Source: Streptomyces roseochromogenus subsp. oscitans DS 12.976
GTDB lineage: Bacteria > Actinomycetota > Actinomycetes > Streptomycetales > Streptomycetaceae
Assembly (NCBI RefSeq): GCF_000497445.1
Contig: NZ_CM002285.1
Coordinates: forward strand, 6,628,719-6,692,718
Reading direction: 5' to 3'
Length of the DNA: 64,000 nucleotides
Shown here: one piece after another, positions 17,825 to 26,974 of the stretch
How the letters are laid out: each line of letters opens with the position of its first letter
How positions within the stretch are numbered: position 1 is the stretch's first letter
Made by a program: the position numbers and the translations under genes
The notes under the pieces: generated by a model
What the model was told of the DNA's origin: nothing
Databases searched by the model: none
The model's input: only the letters and a program-made list of their open reading frames with translations

Positions 17825-18868
17825 TCAGCGGCCCTGAAGCGCCTTGACGTTGTCGCCGAAGGTCCAGTTCTTCGAGCCGTCCCAGTTGATCGACCAGGTC
17901 ATCAGGCCCTTGAGCGCGCTGCCGTAGTGCTGCCAGGCCTGGGAGACGAGGGACGGTGACATGTAGCCGCCGCCCGCGCCGGGCTGGGCGGGCAGACCCG
18001 GGACCTGTTTGTCGTACGGCACCTTGATGGTCGTGCCCTGCACCACCAGGCCCTTGTCCAGGCAGTCGGTCTGGGCGGTGAAGCCCGCGACCGTGCCCGC
18101 CTCGTAGGAGTCGCCGGAGCAGCCGTACATGCTGCCGTTGTAGTACTGCATGTTCAGCCACCACAGCCGGCCGTTGTCCGCGTACTTCTTGATGATCGGC
18201 AGATACGCGCCCCAGATCGAGCCGTAGGTGACGCTGCCGCCGGTGACGTACGCGGTCTCGGGGGCCATCGTCAGGCCGAAGCCGGACGGCATCCGGTCGA
18301 GGATGCCGTCGATGATGCGGATCAGGTTGGCCTGGGACGGGGACAGCCGGGTGATGCTGCCGCTGTCTGTCAGGCCCGTCTCGATGTCTATGTCGACGCC
18401 GTCGAAGTTGTACTTCTTCAGGATGGGGACGATCGTCGAGACGAACTTGTCGGCCACGGTGGCCGAGTTGAGGTCGATGCCGGCCGTCGCGCCGCCGATC
18501 GAGAGCAGGATCGTCTGGCCGGACGCCTTGGCGGCGCACATCTCGGCGGGCGTCGCCACCTTCACGCCCGTGTCCATGCCGTCCTCCCACAGCGCTGTGC
18601 CGTCGGAGCGGATGACCGGGAAGGCCGCGTTGATGACGTTGTAACCGTGCGCGGGGATACGGGAGTCGGTGATCGGGGTCCAGCCGAAGGGCGGGTGGAC
18701 GCCGTTGGCCGAGCCGTCCCAGTTCTCCCAGTAGCCCTGGAGGACCTTGCCGGCCGGCCGGGACTTCACGGCGCAGGTGTCGGCGGCGGAGGCGGTGGGG
18801 GCGGTGGCGATCGCGAGGGGGACGAGGGCGGCCGCGGTGAGCGCGGTGGCGAGCAGGCGTCGGAGCAT
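17825..18868 (-). CDS. Secreted chitinase, glycoside hydrolase family 18
   Basis: A 347-residue enzyme. A classic signal peptide ends at ASAA. The GH18 signature is complete: SIGG on strand 3 and FDGVDIDIE on strand 4, where the last Glu is the proton donor. The Met/Tyr pair (NMQYYNG) and a Trp near the end (GLMTWSINWDG) fit the active site. No chitin-binding module is present, so it is a bare catalytic domain. Chitinases of this type release chitooligosaccharides from chitin. Paired TGGTCCAGACCT sites upstream point to control by chitin breakdown products. Confidence 0.94.
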   Translation of the reverse strand: MLRRLLATALTAAALVPLAIATAPTASAADTCAVKSRPAGKVLQGYWENWDGSANGVHPPFGWTPITDSRIPAHGYNVINAAFPVIRSDGTALWEDGMDTGVKVATPAEMCAAKASGQTILLSIGGATAGIDLNSATVADKFVSTIVPILKKYNFDGVDIDIETGLTDSGSITRLSPSQANLIRIIDGILDRMPSGFGLTMAPETAYVTGGSVTYGSIWGAYLPIIKKYADNGRLWWLNMQYYNGSMYGCSGDSYEAGTVAGFTAQTDCLDKGLVVQGTTIKVPYDKQVPGLPAQPGAGGGYMSPSLVSQAWQHYGSALKGLMTWSINWDGSKNWTFGDNVKALQGR

Positions 18869-18921
18869 GCGAGGCCTCCCGGTGGGGGGTACGGCGAGGT
18901 GTCGTAGGCATGACAGTGCTC

Positions 18922-18954
18922 TGGTCCAGACCTCTCGTCAATAGGTCTGGACCA
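18922..18954. promoter_or_regulatory. Chitinase-type regulatory repeats (TGGTCCAGACCT, two copies, inverted)
   Basis: TGGTCCAGACCT at 18922-18933 and its complement AGGTCTGGACCA at 18943-18954 lie 53-86 nt upstream of the chitinase ATG. This 12-mer is the known repeat of Streptomyces chitinase promoters, and each copy resembles the DasR element (core TGGTCTAGACCA). The two are usually direct repeats; here they face each other with 9 nt between them. Confidence 0.8.
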
Positions 18955-18993
18955 TTCTGTGGGCTTCAGGGCTTCTGCAGGTCTTCCGAGGCC

Positions 18994-19034
18994 TTGAATG
19001 ACAAAGTTGGAGTGACAGATATTGAAATCTGTCA
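18994..19034 (+). promoter_or_regulatory. Promoter with a perfect 8-bp-arm palindrome before the aldo/keto reductase
   Basis: TTGAAT (18994-18999), an 18-nt spacer and GATATT (19018-19023) form a plausible promoter. The -10 lies inside the inverted repeat TGACAGAT-ATTGAA-ATCTGTCA (19013-19034). An operator across the -10 suits a repressor; the TetR protein encoded after the reductase is the natural candidate. Confidence 0.6.
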
Positions 19035-19056
19035 GGTGTCATGGCATCGTGAAGGC

Positions 19057-20067
19057 ATGACGATGCGAACCCGAAACCTCGGAACCACCGGACCTGCCGT
19101 CTCCGCCCTCGGCCTCGGCTGCATGGGCATGTCCGCGCTCTACGGCGACGCCGACCGCGCGGAGTCCATCGCGACCATCCACGCCGCCCTCGAAGCGGGC
19201 GTCACGCTCCTCGACACCGGCGACTTCTACGCCATGGGGCACAACGAGATGCTGATCGGCGAGGCCCTGCGCACCGCCCCGGCGGCCCTCCGCGAGCAGG
19301 CCCTGACCAGCGTGAAGTTCGGCGCCCTGCGCGACCCGGAGGGCAACTGGGTGGGTTACGACGGCCGCCCGGCCGCCGTGAAGAACTTCGCCGCCTACTC
19401 CCTGCAGCGCCTCGGCGTCGACCACATCGACGTCTACCGGATCGCCCGTCTCGACCCGGACGTCCCCATCGAGGAGACCGTCGGCGCGATCGCCGAACTG
19501 ATCGAGAAGGGGTACGTCCGGCACGTCGGCCTGAGCGAGGTCGGCGCCGAGACCATCCGGCGGGCCGCCGCCACCGCCCCGATCGCCGATCTGCAGATCG
19601 AGTACTCGCTGATCAGCCGGGGCATCGAGCGGGACATCCTGCCCACCACCCGCGAACTGGGCATCGGCATCACGGCGTACGGCGTGCTCTCGCGTGGGCT
19701 GATCTCCGGGCACTTCTCCCGCGACCGGCAGCTGGCCGCGAACGACTTCCGCGCCCACTCGCCCCGCTTCCAGGGCGAGAACCTCCAGCACAACCTGAAT
19801 CTGGTCGAGGCCCTGCGTAAGATCGCCGAGCAGAAGGGCGTGTCGGTCGCGCAGATCGCCATCGCCTGGGTCCTCGCCCAGGGTGAGGACATCGTGCCGT
19901 TGGTCGGCGCCCGGACCCGTGAGCGGCTGAGCGAGTCGCTGGGCGCGCTGGACGTCACCCTGGACGCGGCCGACCTGGCGGCGATCGAGGAGGCCGTACC
20001 GGCGGACGCGGCGGCCGGCGACCGCTACCCGTCCGCACAGCTGGCACACCTCGACAGCGAGCGCTGA
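19057..20067 (+). CDS. Aldo/keto reductase
   Basis: A 336-residue (alpha/beta)8-barrel oxidoreductase. The N-terminus has VSALGLGCMGMSALYG. The catalytic Asp/Tyr region is DTGDFYAMGHNE, a lysine follows in TSVKFG, and the NADPH-binding loop ends in VGARTRERLSESLGAL. In most relatives the fourth catalytic residue is His; here the corresponding segment reads YRIARLDP. It reduces carbonyl compounds with NADPH; substrate unknown. ATG 19057 chosen from the start of the conserved fold. It is followed 26 nt later by a TetR gene, probably one transcript. Confidence 0.88.
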   Translation: MTMRTRNLGTTGPAVSALGLGCMGMSALYGDADRAESIATIHAALEAGVTLLDTGDFYAMGHNEMLIGEALRTAPAALREQALTSVKFGALRDPEGNWVGYDGRPAAVKNFAAYSLQRLGVDHIDVYRIARLDPDVPIEETVGAIAELIEKGYVRHVGLSEVGAETIRRAAATAPIADLQIEYSLISRGIERDILPTTRELGIGITAYGVLSRGLISGHFSRDRQLAANDFRAHSPRFQGENLQHNLNLVEALRKIAEQKGVSVAQIAIAWVLAQGEDIVPLVGARTRERLSESLGALDVTLDAADLAAIEEAVPADAAAGDRYPSAQLAHLDSER

Positions 20068-20093
20068 TCGTGACTCCGGGTACGGTCTAAGGC

Positions 20094-20690
20094 ATGGCAC
20101 CGCCCACCGAGACCCTGACCGCCGAGCGCATCCTCGAAGCGACCGAGGAGGTGCTGCGCCGCCATGGCCCGGCCAAGGCCACCGTGGTGGACGTCGCCCG
20201 TGCGCTCGGCGTCAGCCATGGCAGCGTCTACCGGCACTTCCGTACCAAGGCGGCGCTGCGCGAGGCGGTCACCAAGCGCTGGCTGGACCGGACGTCGGAG
20301 AAGCTCGCGGGAATCGTCGGCGCGGCCGGCACTCCCGAGCAGCGGCTGCGGGCCTGGCTCGCGGCCCTGTTCGCGGCCAAGCGGCACAAGGCGGGCGACG
20401 ACCCGGAACTCTTCGCCACGTACATGGTGCTGACCGACGAGAACGGCACGGCGGTCGGCGAGCATGTCGCCGACCTGACCGGGCAGCTGACCCGGATCAT
20501 CGCGCAAGGGGCCGGGTCGGGCGCCTTCTCGGTGCCCGACCCGGCCGCTGCGGCCCGGGCCGTCTTCCAGGCCACCGGCCGCTTCCACGACCCCTGTTAC
20601 GCCCGGGAGTGGACCGCTCCCGGCGTCGACGAGGAGTTCACGGCCGTAGTGGACCTGCTGGTACGGGGGCTCAGCTCACCTTCACCGTGA
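20094..20690 (+). CDS. TetR family transcriptional regulator
   Basis: A 198-residue protein. The helix-turn-helix spans about residues 30-55 (VVDVARALGVSHGSVYRHF) and a ligand domain of the AcrR C-terminal type follows. It probably represses the preceding aldo/keto reductase promoter through the palindrome at 19013-19034. Its last 20 nt overlap the 3' end of the convergent secreted-protein gene. Confidence 0.88.
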   Translation: MAPPTETLTAERILEATEEVLRRHGPAKATVVDVARALGVSHGSVYRHFRTKAALREAVTKRWLDRTSEKLAGIVGAAGTPEQRLRAWLAALFAAKRHKAGDDPELFATYMVLTDENGTAVGEHVADLTGQLTRIIAQGAGSGAFSVPDPAAAARAVFQATGRFHDPCYAREWTAPGVDEEFTAVVDLLVRGLSSPSP

Positions 20691-21099
20691 CGGTGGGCGA
20701 GACGACCTTGCCGCTCTTGCTCACGGACGCGACCCGAAGGTGGTGCGTGCCCTTGGGGAGCTTGGCCATCATGGCGTACGAGCTGCCCTTCTTGACCGTC
20801 GTGGTCGCCTTCAGGTTCGTCCACTTGCCGGACACCAGGTGCTGGAGCACCAGCGGGCTGCCGATCTTCAGGCCCTTGGTGCGCCCGGTGAGCTTCACCG
20901 CTTGGCCGGCCTTCACCGAGGTCTTGTTGACCGTCAGGGTGATCGAGGCCTTGACGGTCATGTGGGTCGTGGACGTGGGGGTCGGTGTCGGTTTGGGCGA
21001 GGCGGCGTAGGCTCCGGCGGTTCCGCCGGAGATCAGCGCCACGGAGAGAGCGGCGGCGCCGAGCGCACGGCCGTAGCGATGGCGGAGTACCGAGGTCAT
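20671..21099 (-). CDS. Small secreted protein with one Ig-like beta-sandwich domain
   Basis: A 142-residue protein. The signal peptide ends at AYAA (residue about 32), a Pro/Thr linker follows (KPTPTPTST), then a domain with VNKTSVKAGQAVKLTGRTKG and KSGKVVSPTVTVKVS, typical of bacterial Ig-like/secreted repeat modules. ATG 21099 has AGGAGA upstream. Function unknown; likely extracellular. Confidence 0.72.
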   Translation of the reverse strand: MTSVLRHRYGRALGAAALSVALISGGTAGAYAASPKPTPTPTSTTHMTVKASITLTVNKTSVKAGQAVKLTGRTKGLKIGSPLVLQHLVSGKWTNLKATTTVKKGSSYAMMAKLPKGTHHLRVASVSKSGKVVSPTVTVKVS

Positions 21100-21232
21100 G
21101 TGTGTCTCCTGTCGCTCGATGGACCTTTCCCAGGCTGAGTCAGCGGGCGGAAAGCGGCCACTCGAAAGGTGACGGAGCGTGTCCCCGGTTGGTAAGAGCA
21201 CAGGTCAAGCGCGGTGTTGAGAGCCGGTGTTC

Positions 21233-21457
21233 TTACCTGGAGGGCTGCCGGGCGGCCGCCGGGTCGATCGTCGCCTGATGGGCCTCGGCCAGATGCTCCT
21301 CGGCCTTCAGCCACGGCAGGAACTGGGCGCCCCTGCGCCAGCCGCAGGTGTCGCATCGGATGGTGCGCTGCACTCCCGTGCGGTGCACGCGTACGACATG
21401 CTCCCGGCCGTGCTGGTCCCAGCGGCTGACCTTGCTCGTGCTGTTGCCCTGCGGCAT
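21233..21457 (-). CDS. Small conserved protein with a Cys2-His2-type motif
   Basis: A 74-residue soluble protein. CDTCGWRRGAQFLPW followed by AEEHLAEAHQ gives a CxxC...H...H pattern suggesting one zinc finger. Function unknown; similar short proteins are widespread in Streptomyces. ATG at 21457; no strong ribosome binding site. Confidence 0.6.
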   Translation of the reverse strand: MPQGNSTSKVSRWDQHGREHVVRVHRTGVQRTIRCDTCGWRRGAQFLPWLKAEEHLAEAHQATIDPAAARQPSR

Positions 21458-21569
21458 GACGCCTCACGCCTCCTCGCGTCGGGCACACCCCGACCGGGAC
21501 AGGAGTGTGCAACAGGACGAACATCAACAGGGGGAGGTTCACCCGGAGTTGTCCAAGCCGTGCCCTGCT

Positions 21570-23000
21570 TCAACTAACACGGCGGGGCAGGCGCAGGCTG
21601 AGCAGGCCGGTCAGCACGATCCCGGCCAACTGCACCAGCAGCGTGGTGACCAGCGCGTCCCGCATGCCCATGCGGGGCACGAGGGTCAGGAACAGGGTGC
21701 CGAGCGTGGCCACGCCCAGAGCGAGCGAGGACTGCTGGGTGGTGACCATCACGCCGCTGCCGACACCGGCCCGGGCGGGCGGCACCTCCGACATCACGAG
21801 CCGCAGGACGTTGGGCAGTTGGAGCGCCTGTCCGGCACCGGCGACGGCCGCTCCCGGCAGCAGCGAGCCGACGTCCAGATGCGGCCAGTCCCGCCAGGCG
21901 GCCAGCCCGATCAGCAGGATGCCCACGCCCTGGACCGCGGAGCCCGCGGTGACGACCCGGGTGCCGAAACGGGCGATCAGCCGGGGCCCGGCGAGGGAGA
22001 CGAACAGGAACGCCACGGCCATCGGCGCGAGCGCGAGCCCGGCCGGCACCGGACCGAGCCCGGCGCCCTGTTGCAGCGCCAGCGCGATCACGAACATGAA
22101 CCCGCTGAAGCCGATCGAGAACGGCACCATCAGCGCCAGACCGCGCCGCAGCGAGGCCAGCGCCAGCAGGCTCGGCGGCACCAGCGGGGTGCGCCCCGAC
22201 CGGTCGGCCCGCCGTTCCACCGCCCAGAACGCGCCGGCGGCGAACGGGAACGCGGCCAGCGACAGCCACGTCCACAGCGGCCAGCCCGCGGCCCGGCCCT
22301 CGGTGAGCGGGGCGAGCAGCGTCAGCAGGGACCCCGCGAGCAGGACGGTGCCCAGGCCGTCGACGGGCTCCGGATGCTGCGACCGGGTCTCGGGCATGAC
22401 CCGCACGGCGAGGATCAACCCGACCACGACGACAGGGACGTTGACGAGGAACACCGACCGCCAGCCGGTGCCGGCGACATCGGCGGCGACGAGCACCCCG
22501 CCGAGTATCTGCCCGGCCACCATGGACAGTCCGGCCGTGGCGCCGTACAGGCTCATGGCCTTCGCACGGCGCGCGCCACGCGTCGTGGCCTGGATGGTGG
22601 CGAGCACCTGCGGCAGCATCGCGGCGGCCGACGCGCCCTGCGCGACCCGCGCCGCGACCAGGCTCCAGGCGTCGGGCGCCAGTCCGCAGGCCAGCGAGGT
22701 CAGCCCGAACGCGGCCATCCCGCCGAGGAACAGCCGACGCCGCCCGAACAGGTCCCCGAGCCGGCCGCCGAGCACCAGCAGTACGGCGTAGGCGACGCCG
22801 TACCCGGCGACGACCAGCTCCAGCATGGCCTCGCCCGCACGGAGGTCGGCGCCGATGGCCGGCAGGGCGACGTTGACGATGAAGAAGTCGACCAACGGCA
22901 GTGCCGCGGCGAGCAGAACGGTGAACAGTCCGAGCCCGCCGAGTGCGGGCGGTGCGGCCGTCGTCGTAGGGACGGCCCGGGTGGTGACGGTCTCACTCAT
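21570..23000 (-). CDS. MFS drug exporter, DHA2/EmrB-QacA type (cassette 1)
   Basis: A 476-residue membrane protein with about 14 hydrophobic segments. The first helix reads ALPLVDFFIVNVALPAIG, the motif A loop is GGRLGDLFGRRRLFL, and the motif C-like part lies near LGGVLVAADVAGTGWRSVF. Proton-driven export of a toxic compound is likely. It is divergent from an MmyB-type regulator with 101 nt between them. The pair at 26945/27048 is a close copy in order, spacing and sequence. Confidence 0.9.
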   Translation of the reverse strand: MSETVTTRAVPTTTAAPPALGGLGLFTVLLAAALPLVDFFIVNVALPAIGADLRAGEAMLELVVAGYGVAYAVLLVLGGRLGDLFGRRRLFLGGMAAFGLTSLACGLAPDAWSLVAARVAQGASAAAMLPQVLATIQATTRGARRAKAMSLYGATAGLSMVAGQILGGVLVAADVAGTGWRSVFLVNVPVVVVGLILAVRVMPETRSQHPEPVDGLGTVLLAGSLLTLLAPLTEGRAAGWPLWTWLSLAAFPFAAGAFWAVERRADRSGRTPLVPPSLLALASLRRGLALMVPFSIGFSGFMFVIALALQQGAGLGPVPAGLALAPMAVAFLFVSLAGPRLIARFGTRVVTAGSAVQGVGILLIGLAAWRDWPHLDVGSLLPGAAVAGAGQALQLPNVLRLVMSEVPPARAGVGSGVMVTTQQSSLALGVATLGTLFLTLVPRMGMRDALVTTLLVQLAGIVLTGLLSLRLPRRVS

Positions 23001-23029
23001 GCCCTAGAGCCTGCGCCGTCGTTCAGACT

Positions 23030-23081
23030 GGTACCAGAGTGTCCTCATCCTGGTAGAAGAACTACCTGGCAACAGGATGAG
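23030..23081. promoter_or_regulatory. Shared operator-like block between MFS and XRE gene, copy 1
   Basis: GGTACCAG (23030-23037) and CTCATCCTGGTA (23044-23055) match the block at 26975-27000 in sequence and spacing. It also contains a perfect inverted repeat, CTCATCCTG (23044-23052) and CAGGATGAG (23073-23081), and inside it GGTAG/CTACC (23052-23056 and 23062-23066). Probably the binding site of the adjacent regulator and of both promoters. Confidence 0.6.
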
Positions 23082-23101
23082 AGGGCAGGCACCCTGGAGC
23101 C

Positions 23102-23980
23102 ATGACCACCATGGCCACGGACCACGAGACCGCCCCGCAGCCGGCCCGGGGCTCGGAGATCCGGCGGCACGAGCTGGCCGCCTTCCTGCGCAGCCGCCGT
23201 GAGCGCATCAGCCCCGAGCAGGCGGGCCTGCCGCGCGGCGCCCGGCGCCGTACGCCCGGACTGCGCCGGGAGGAGGTCGCGCAGCTCTCCTCGGTCGGCG
23301 TCACCTGGTACACCTGGCTGGAACAGGCCCGGGACATCCAGGTCTCCGTCCAGGTCCTGGACGCTCTCGCCCGCGCCCTGATGCTGGACGCCAGCGAACG
23401 CGCCCACCTCTTCCAGCTGGCCGGAGCCACCGACCCGACGCCCGCCGCGAGTTGCCCGAGCGTCACCCCGGCCCTGCGCGAGCTGCTGCGCCGGCTGGAG
23501 CCGGTCCCGGCCTGCATCCAGAACAGCCGGTACGACATCCTCGCCTACAACCGCACCTACGGCCGTCTCTTCTGCGACCTGGACGCGCTGCCGGCCGAGG
23601 ACCTCAACTGCATGCTGCTCGTCTACACGAACAAGGAGTGGCAGGAGTCGATCGTCCACCTGGAGGAGACCCAGCGCCTGATGGCCGCCCGGCTGCGCGC
23701 CTCGCTCGCCGGTCATCTCGGCGAGCCGGCCTGGAAGATGCTCCTGAAGCGGCTGGACGCGGCCTCCCCCGAGTTCCGCGAGAACTGGCGGCGTTACGAG
23801 GTGGTCGGCAGCCGCTCCAAGACCAAGGAGTTCCGCAACGCCCAGGTGGGCCACCTCAGAGTGGAGCACACGGACCTGTGGCTGGGTCCCGACCCGGGCG
23901 CCCGCATGGTGACGTACACCCCCGCGGACGAGGAGTCCCGCGAGCGACTGGAGAAGCTGCACGAGATGGCGCGGAGGTAG
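23102..23980 (+). CDS. XRE family regulator with MmyB-like ligand-binding domain (cassette 1)
   Basis: A 292-residue protein. An N-terminal helix-turn-helix (AAFLRSRRERISPEQAGL to REEVAQLSSVGVTWYTWLEQ, residues about 20-85) is joined to the MmyB-like C-terminal domain (IQNSRYDILAYNRTYGRLF). Such proteins usually sit divergent to an exporter or dehydrogenase and control it; fatty-acid-like ligands have been seen in the family. Divergent from the MFS gene at 21570-23000. Confidence 0.9.
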   Translation: MTTMATDHETAPQPARGSEIRRHELAAFLRSRRERISPEQAGLPRGARRRTPGLRREEVAQLSSVGVTWYTWLEQARDIQVSVQVLDALARALMLDASERAHLFQLAGATDPTPAASCPSVTPALRELLRRLEPVPACIQNSRYDILAYNRTYGRLFCDLDALPAEDLNCMLLVYTNKEWQESIVHLEETQRLMAARLRASLAGHLGEPAWKMLLKRLDAASPEFRENWRRYEVVGSRSKTKEFRNAQVGHLRVEHTDLWLGPDPGARMVTYTPADEESRERLEKLHEMARR

Positions 23981-24024
23981 GTCCTCGGCGGACGAGGCCG
24001 CTCATCCGGTCGTGGACCCCGCAC

Positions 24025-25485
24025 TCAGGTCCCCGCGACCACCCCCGCCGCCTCCCGGACCCCCGGTGACGACAGGCTCTCGGCCGTGCGCTCGGCCGTC
24101 CCGCGGGCCCAGCGGCCGCTGGTCAGGAGGCCGAGGGCGAGGACGGCCAGGCCACAGGCGGTGAGGATCCACCAGCCGGGGCGGGCCGCGGAGACAAAGG
24201 TGTCGCGGTAGGCGGAGGTGTGGATGCCGGAGGCCAGGACAGCGCCGACCACCGCGACGCCCAGGGTCTGGCCCAGCTGTCTGCTCGTCGAGGCGACCGC
24301 GGCGGCGACGCCGGCCTGGGCGCGGGGCATGCCGGAGACGGCCGTGTTGGTGATCGGCGCGTTCACGAAACCGAAGCCGATACCGAAGAGGACGTAGCCG
24401 ATGAGGAGGGTGGCGTTCGACGTCTCCGCCTCGAAGGCCGCGAAGAGGAGGCCGCTCGCCGTCATCGCCGTACCGGCCACCAGGAGGGGGAGGCGCGGGC
24501 CGCGGCTGCCGACCAGGCGGCCGGACAGGGGCGCGCACAGGAAGGCCGGCGCGGCCATCGGCAGCATCCACAGGCCCGCGTGCAGCGCGTCGAGACCCCG
24601 GACATTCTGCAGATACAGCGTCGACAGGAACAGGAAGCCGCCCAGCGCCGCGAATGCGCCGATCGCGATCACCGTGGCCCCGCTGAACGGCGCCGAGCGG
24701 AAGAAGCGCAGGTCGATGAGAGGTTCGGCGCGGCGGGGTTCGTACCAGAGGAGAGCCAGGAGAGCCCCCAGGGCGATCGCCGCGAAGGGAGTCACCGTCG
24801 CAGCGCCCGCGTCCGGCGCCTCGATGATCGCGTACGTCAGCGAGCCGAACAGGGCGATGACCAGGAGCTGTCCGATCGGGTCGGGGCGGCGGGCCTTCGG
24901 CGCGCGGGACTCGGGGACGAAGCGGAGGGTGAGGAGGAGGGGGGCGAGGCCTACCGGGAGGTTGACCCAGAAGATCGAGCGCCAGCTCACCGACTGGACG
25001 AGGAGACCGCCCACCAGCGGGCCCACCGCCATGGAAATGCCGACCACCGCGCCCCACACACCGATCGCGCGGGCTCGCTCCCGGGCGTCGGTGAAGGTGT
25101 TGGTGATGATCGACATCGCGACCGGGTTGAGCATCGAGCCGCCGATCGCCTGCACCATGCGGAACACCACCAGCAGGCTGAGGTTCGGCGCCACGGAGCA
25201 GAGTACGGAGCCGACCGTGAACACGATCAGGCCGGTCATGAAGACCTTCTTGCGGCCGACGCGGTCGGCCGTCGAGCCCGCGAGCATCAGCAGCGAGGCG
25301 AGCACCAGCGTGTAGGCGTCGATCGTCCACTGCAGGCCGGAGGTGGCGGCGTGCAGATCGCGCTGCATGGACGGCAGCGCCACGTTCAGCACGGTGTTGT
25401 CCAGGCTCACGATCAGCAGGCTCATGCAGCAGATCGCGAGCACGAGCAGGCGACGGCGAGAGCTCAACTCGGGCATGGGATTCAA
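24025..25485 (-). CDS. MFS exporter, DHA2/EmrB-QacA type (14 TM)
   Basis: A 486-residue transporter. The first helix contains SLDNTVLNVALPSMQRDL, motif A is AGSTADRVGRKKVF, and motif C-like GPLVGGLLVQSVSWRSIFW matches the DHA2 group. About 14 hydrophobic helices. Start: TTG 25485 has GGAG 4 nt upstream; an in-frame ATG at 25476 would shorten it by three residues. It lies between the two MFS-XRE cassettes and is more distant in sequence from their exporters than those are from each other. Substrate unknown. Confidence 0.88.
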   Translation of the reverse strand: MNPMPELSSRRRLLVLAICCMSLLIVSLDNTVLNVALPSMQRDLHAATSGLQWTIDAYTLVLASLLMLAGSTADRVGRKKVFMTGLIVFTVGSVLCSVAPNLSLLVVFRMVQAIGGSMLNPVAMSIITNTFTDARERARAIGVWGAVVGISMAVGPLVGGLLVQSVSWRSIFWVNLPVGLAPLLLTLRFVPESRAPKARRPDPIGQLLVIALFGSLTYAIIEAPDAGAATVTPFAAIALGALLALLWYEPRRAEPLIDLRFFRSAPFSGATVIAIGAFAALGGFLFLSTLYLQNVRGLDALHAGLWMLPMAAPAFLCAPLSGRLVGSRGPRLPLLVAGTAMTASGLLFAAFEAETSNATLLIGYVLFGIGFGFVNAPITNTAVSGMPRAQAGVAAAVASTSRQLGQTLGVAVVGAVLASGIHTSAYRDTFVSAARPGWWILTACGLAVLALGLLTSGRWARGTAERTAESLSSPGVREAAGVVAGT

Positions 25486-25523
25486 TGTACTCCGATTTCT
25501 GTAGTGCGTCTAACTAATGACCG

Positions 25524-26945
25524 TTACATGATCTTCGCGGGCAGCCGCAGACCGAGCCATCCCAGCCCCACCAGTCCCGCCGCCTGCGCCGCCAGCACCA
25601 CCGCCAGCGCCTCCCGCATGCCGAGACCGGGAGTCAGCGACAGGAACAGCGAGCCGAGTGTCGCGACCCCGACCGCCAGGCACGACTGCTGGAGCGTGGC
25701 CGCCAGCCCGCTGCCCGCGCCCGCCAGCCGGGCCGGGATCGCCGCGAGCAGGATCCGGTAGTAGAGGGGGAGTTGGAGACCCTGGCCCACGCCGCACAGC
25801 GCCAGACCGGGGGCGAGGAGCAGCGGGCTGAGCCGGGGCCAGGGACCCAGCAGCGCGGTCGCCGTCACCGTCGCCAGCCCCGCGATGTGCACCACCGCCG
25901 CCAGCGTCACCGCCCGCCCGCCGAACCGTCGTACGGCACGCGGCGCCAGCATCGACGCCGCGAACTGCGCCACCCCCATCGGCACCAGCGTCAGCCCGGC
26001 CCCCAACGCCCCGTATCCGAGGCCCTGTTGCAGCGTCACCGCGCTCACGAACATCCAGCCCGCGAAGCCGATGAACACCGGCAGGCCCAGCAGCAGGCCC
26101 CGGCGGACCTCCGGCGCGGTCAGCAGAGACGGGGGCAGCAGGGGGCTGCCGCCGGCCCGCTCGGCCCGCCGCTCCACCCCGTAGAACCCCGCCCCGCACA
26201 GCGGCGCCGCGCACAGCAGCAGCACCGACCACAGCGGCCAGCCCGCCGCCCGGCCCTCGGTCAGCGGCAGCAGCAGCGCGGTCAGCGTCGCCGCCAGCAG
26301 CGCCGTACCGGCGAGGTCACCCCGCGCGGCCCGCTGGGCCCTGCTTTCCGGCACCGCCCGCAGCGCACAGACCAGGGCGGCGACGGCCACCGGCACGTTG
26401 ACCAGGAACACCGCGCGCCAGCCGGTGCCCGCGAGATCGGCGGCCACCAGCACCCCGCCCAGCACCTGGCCGAGTACGACGGACACCCCGCCGACCGAGC
26501 CGTACAGGGCGACCGCGCGGGCCCGCCGCTCCCCGGACGTCGTCGCGTGGATGGTGGCCAGCACCTGCGGCAGCAGAGCCGCCGACGCGGCACCCTGCGC
26601 GATCCGCGCCGCCACCAGCCACCCGGCGGTCGGCGCCAGCCCGCACACCAGCGAGGTCAGCCCGAAACCGGCCACCCCCCACAGGAACAGCCGCCGCCGG
26701 CCGTGGCCGTCGCCGAGCCGGCCGCCGAGGACGAGCAGCACCGCGTACGCCACCGCGTAGCCGGCCACCACCATCTCCAGCGTGGCCGGCGGCGCGTGCA
26801 GATCGCGCTCGATCGTCGGCAGGGCGACATTGACGATGAAGAAGTCGATCATCGGCAGGGCGGTGCCGAGGAGGAGGGTGAACAGGCCCAGGGGGCTGAG
26901 CGCGCGGGGGCCGGCTGCCGTCGTGAGAGGGGTCGTCGTGGTCAC
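25524..26945 (-). CDS. MFS drug exporter, DHA2/EmrB-QacA type (cassette 2)
   Basis: A 473-residue paralogue of the exporter at 21570-23000. Nearly the same phrases occur: ALPMIDFFIVNVALPTIERD, VLGGRLGDGHGRRRLFLWG, AARIAQGAASAALLPQVLAT and VLGGVLVAADLAGTGWRAVF. GTG start at 26945, divergent from the XRE gene at 27048 with 102 nt between, the same distance as in cassette 1. Probably arose with it by duplication of a whole regulator-exporter unit. Confidence 0.9.
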   Translation of the reverse strand: MTTTTPLTTAAGPRALSPLGLFTLLLGTALPMIDFFIVNVALPTIERDLHAPPATLEMVVAGYAVAYAVLLVLGGRLGDGHGRRRLFLWGVAGFGLTSLVCGLAPTAGWLVAARIAQGAASAALLPQVLATIHATTSGERRARAVALYGSVGGVSVVLGQVLGGVLVAADLAGTGWRAVFLVNVPVAVAALVCALRAVPESRAQRAARGDLAGTALLAATLTALLLPLTEGRAAGWPLWSVLLLCAAPLCGAGFYGVERRAERAGGSPLLPPSLLTAPEVRRGLLLGLPVFIGFAGWMFVSAVTLQQGLGYGALGAGLTLVPMGVAQFAASMLAPRAVRRFGGRAVTLAAVVHIAGLATVTATALLGPWPRLSPLLLAPGLALCGVGQGLQLPLYYRILLAAIPARLAGAGSGLAATLQQSCLAVGVATLGSLFLSLTPGLGMREALAVVLAAQAAGLVGLGWLGLRLPAKIM

Positions 26946-26974
26946 GTCACCGACTCTGCGCCGGCGCCCAGCCG

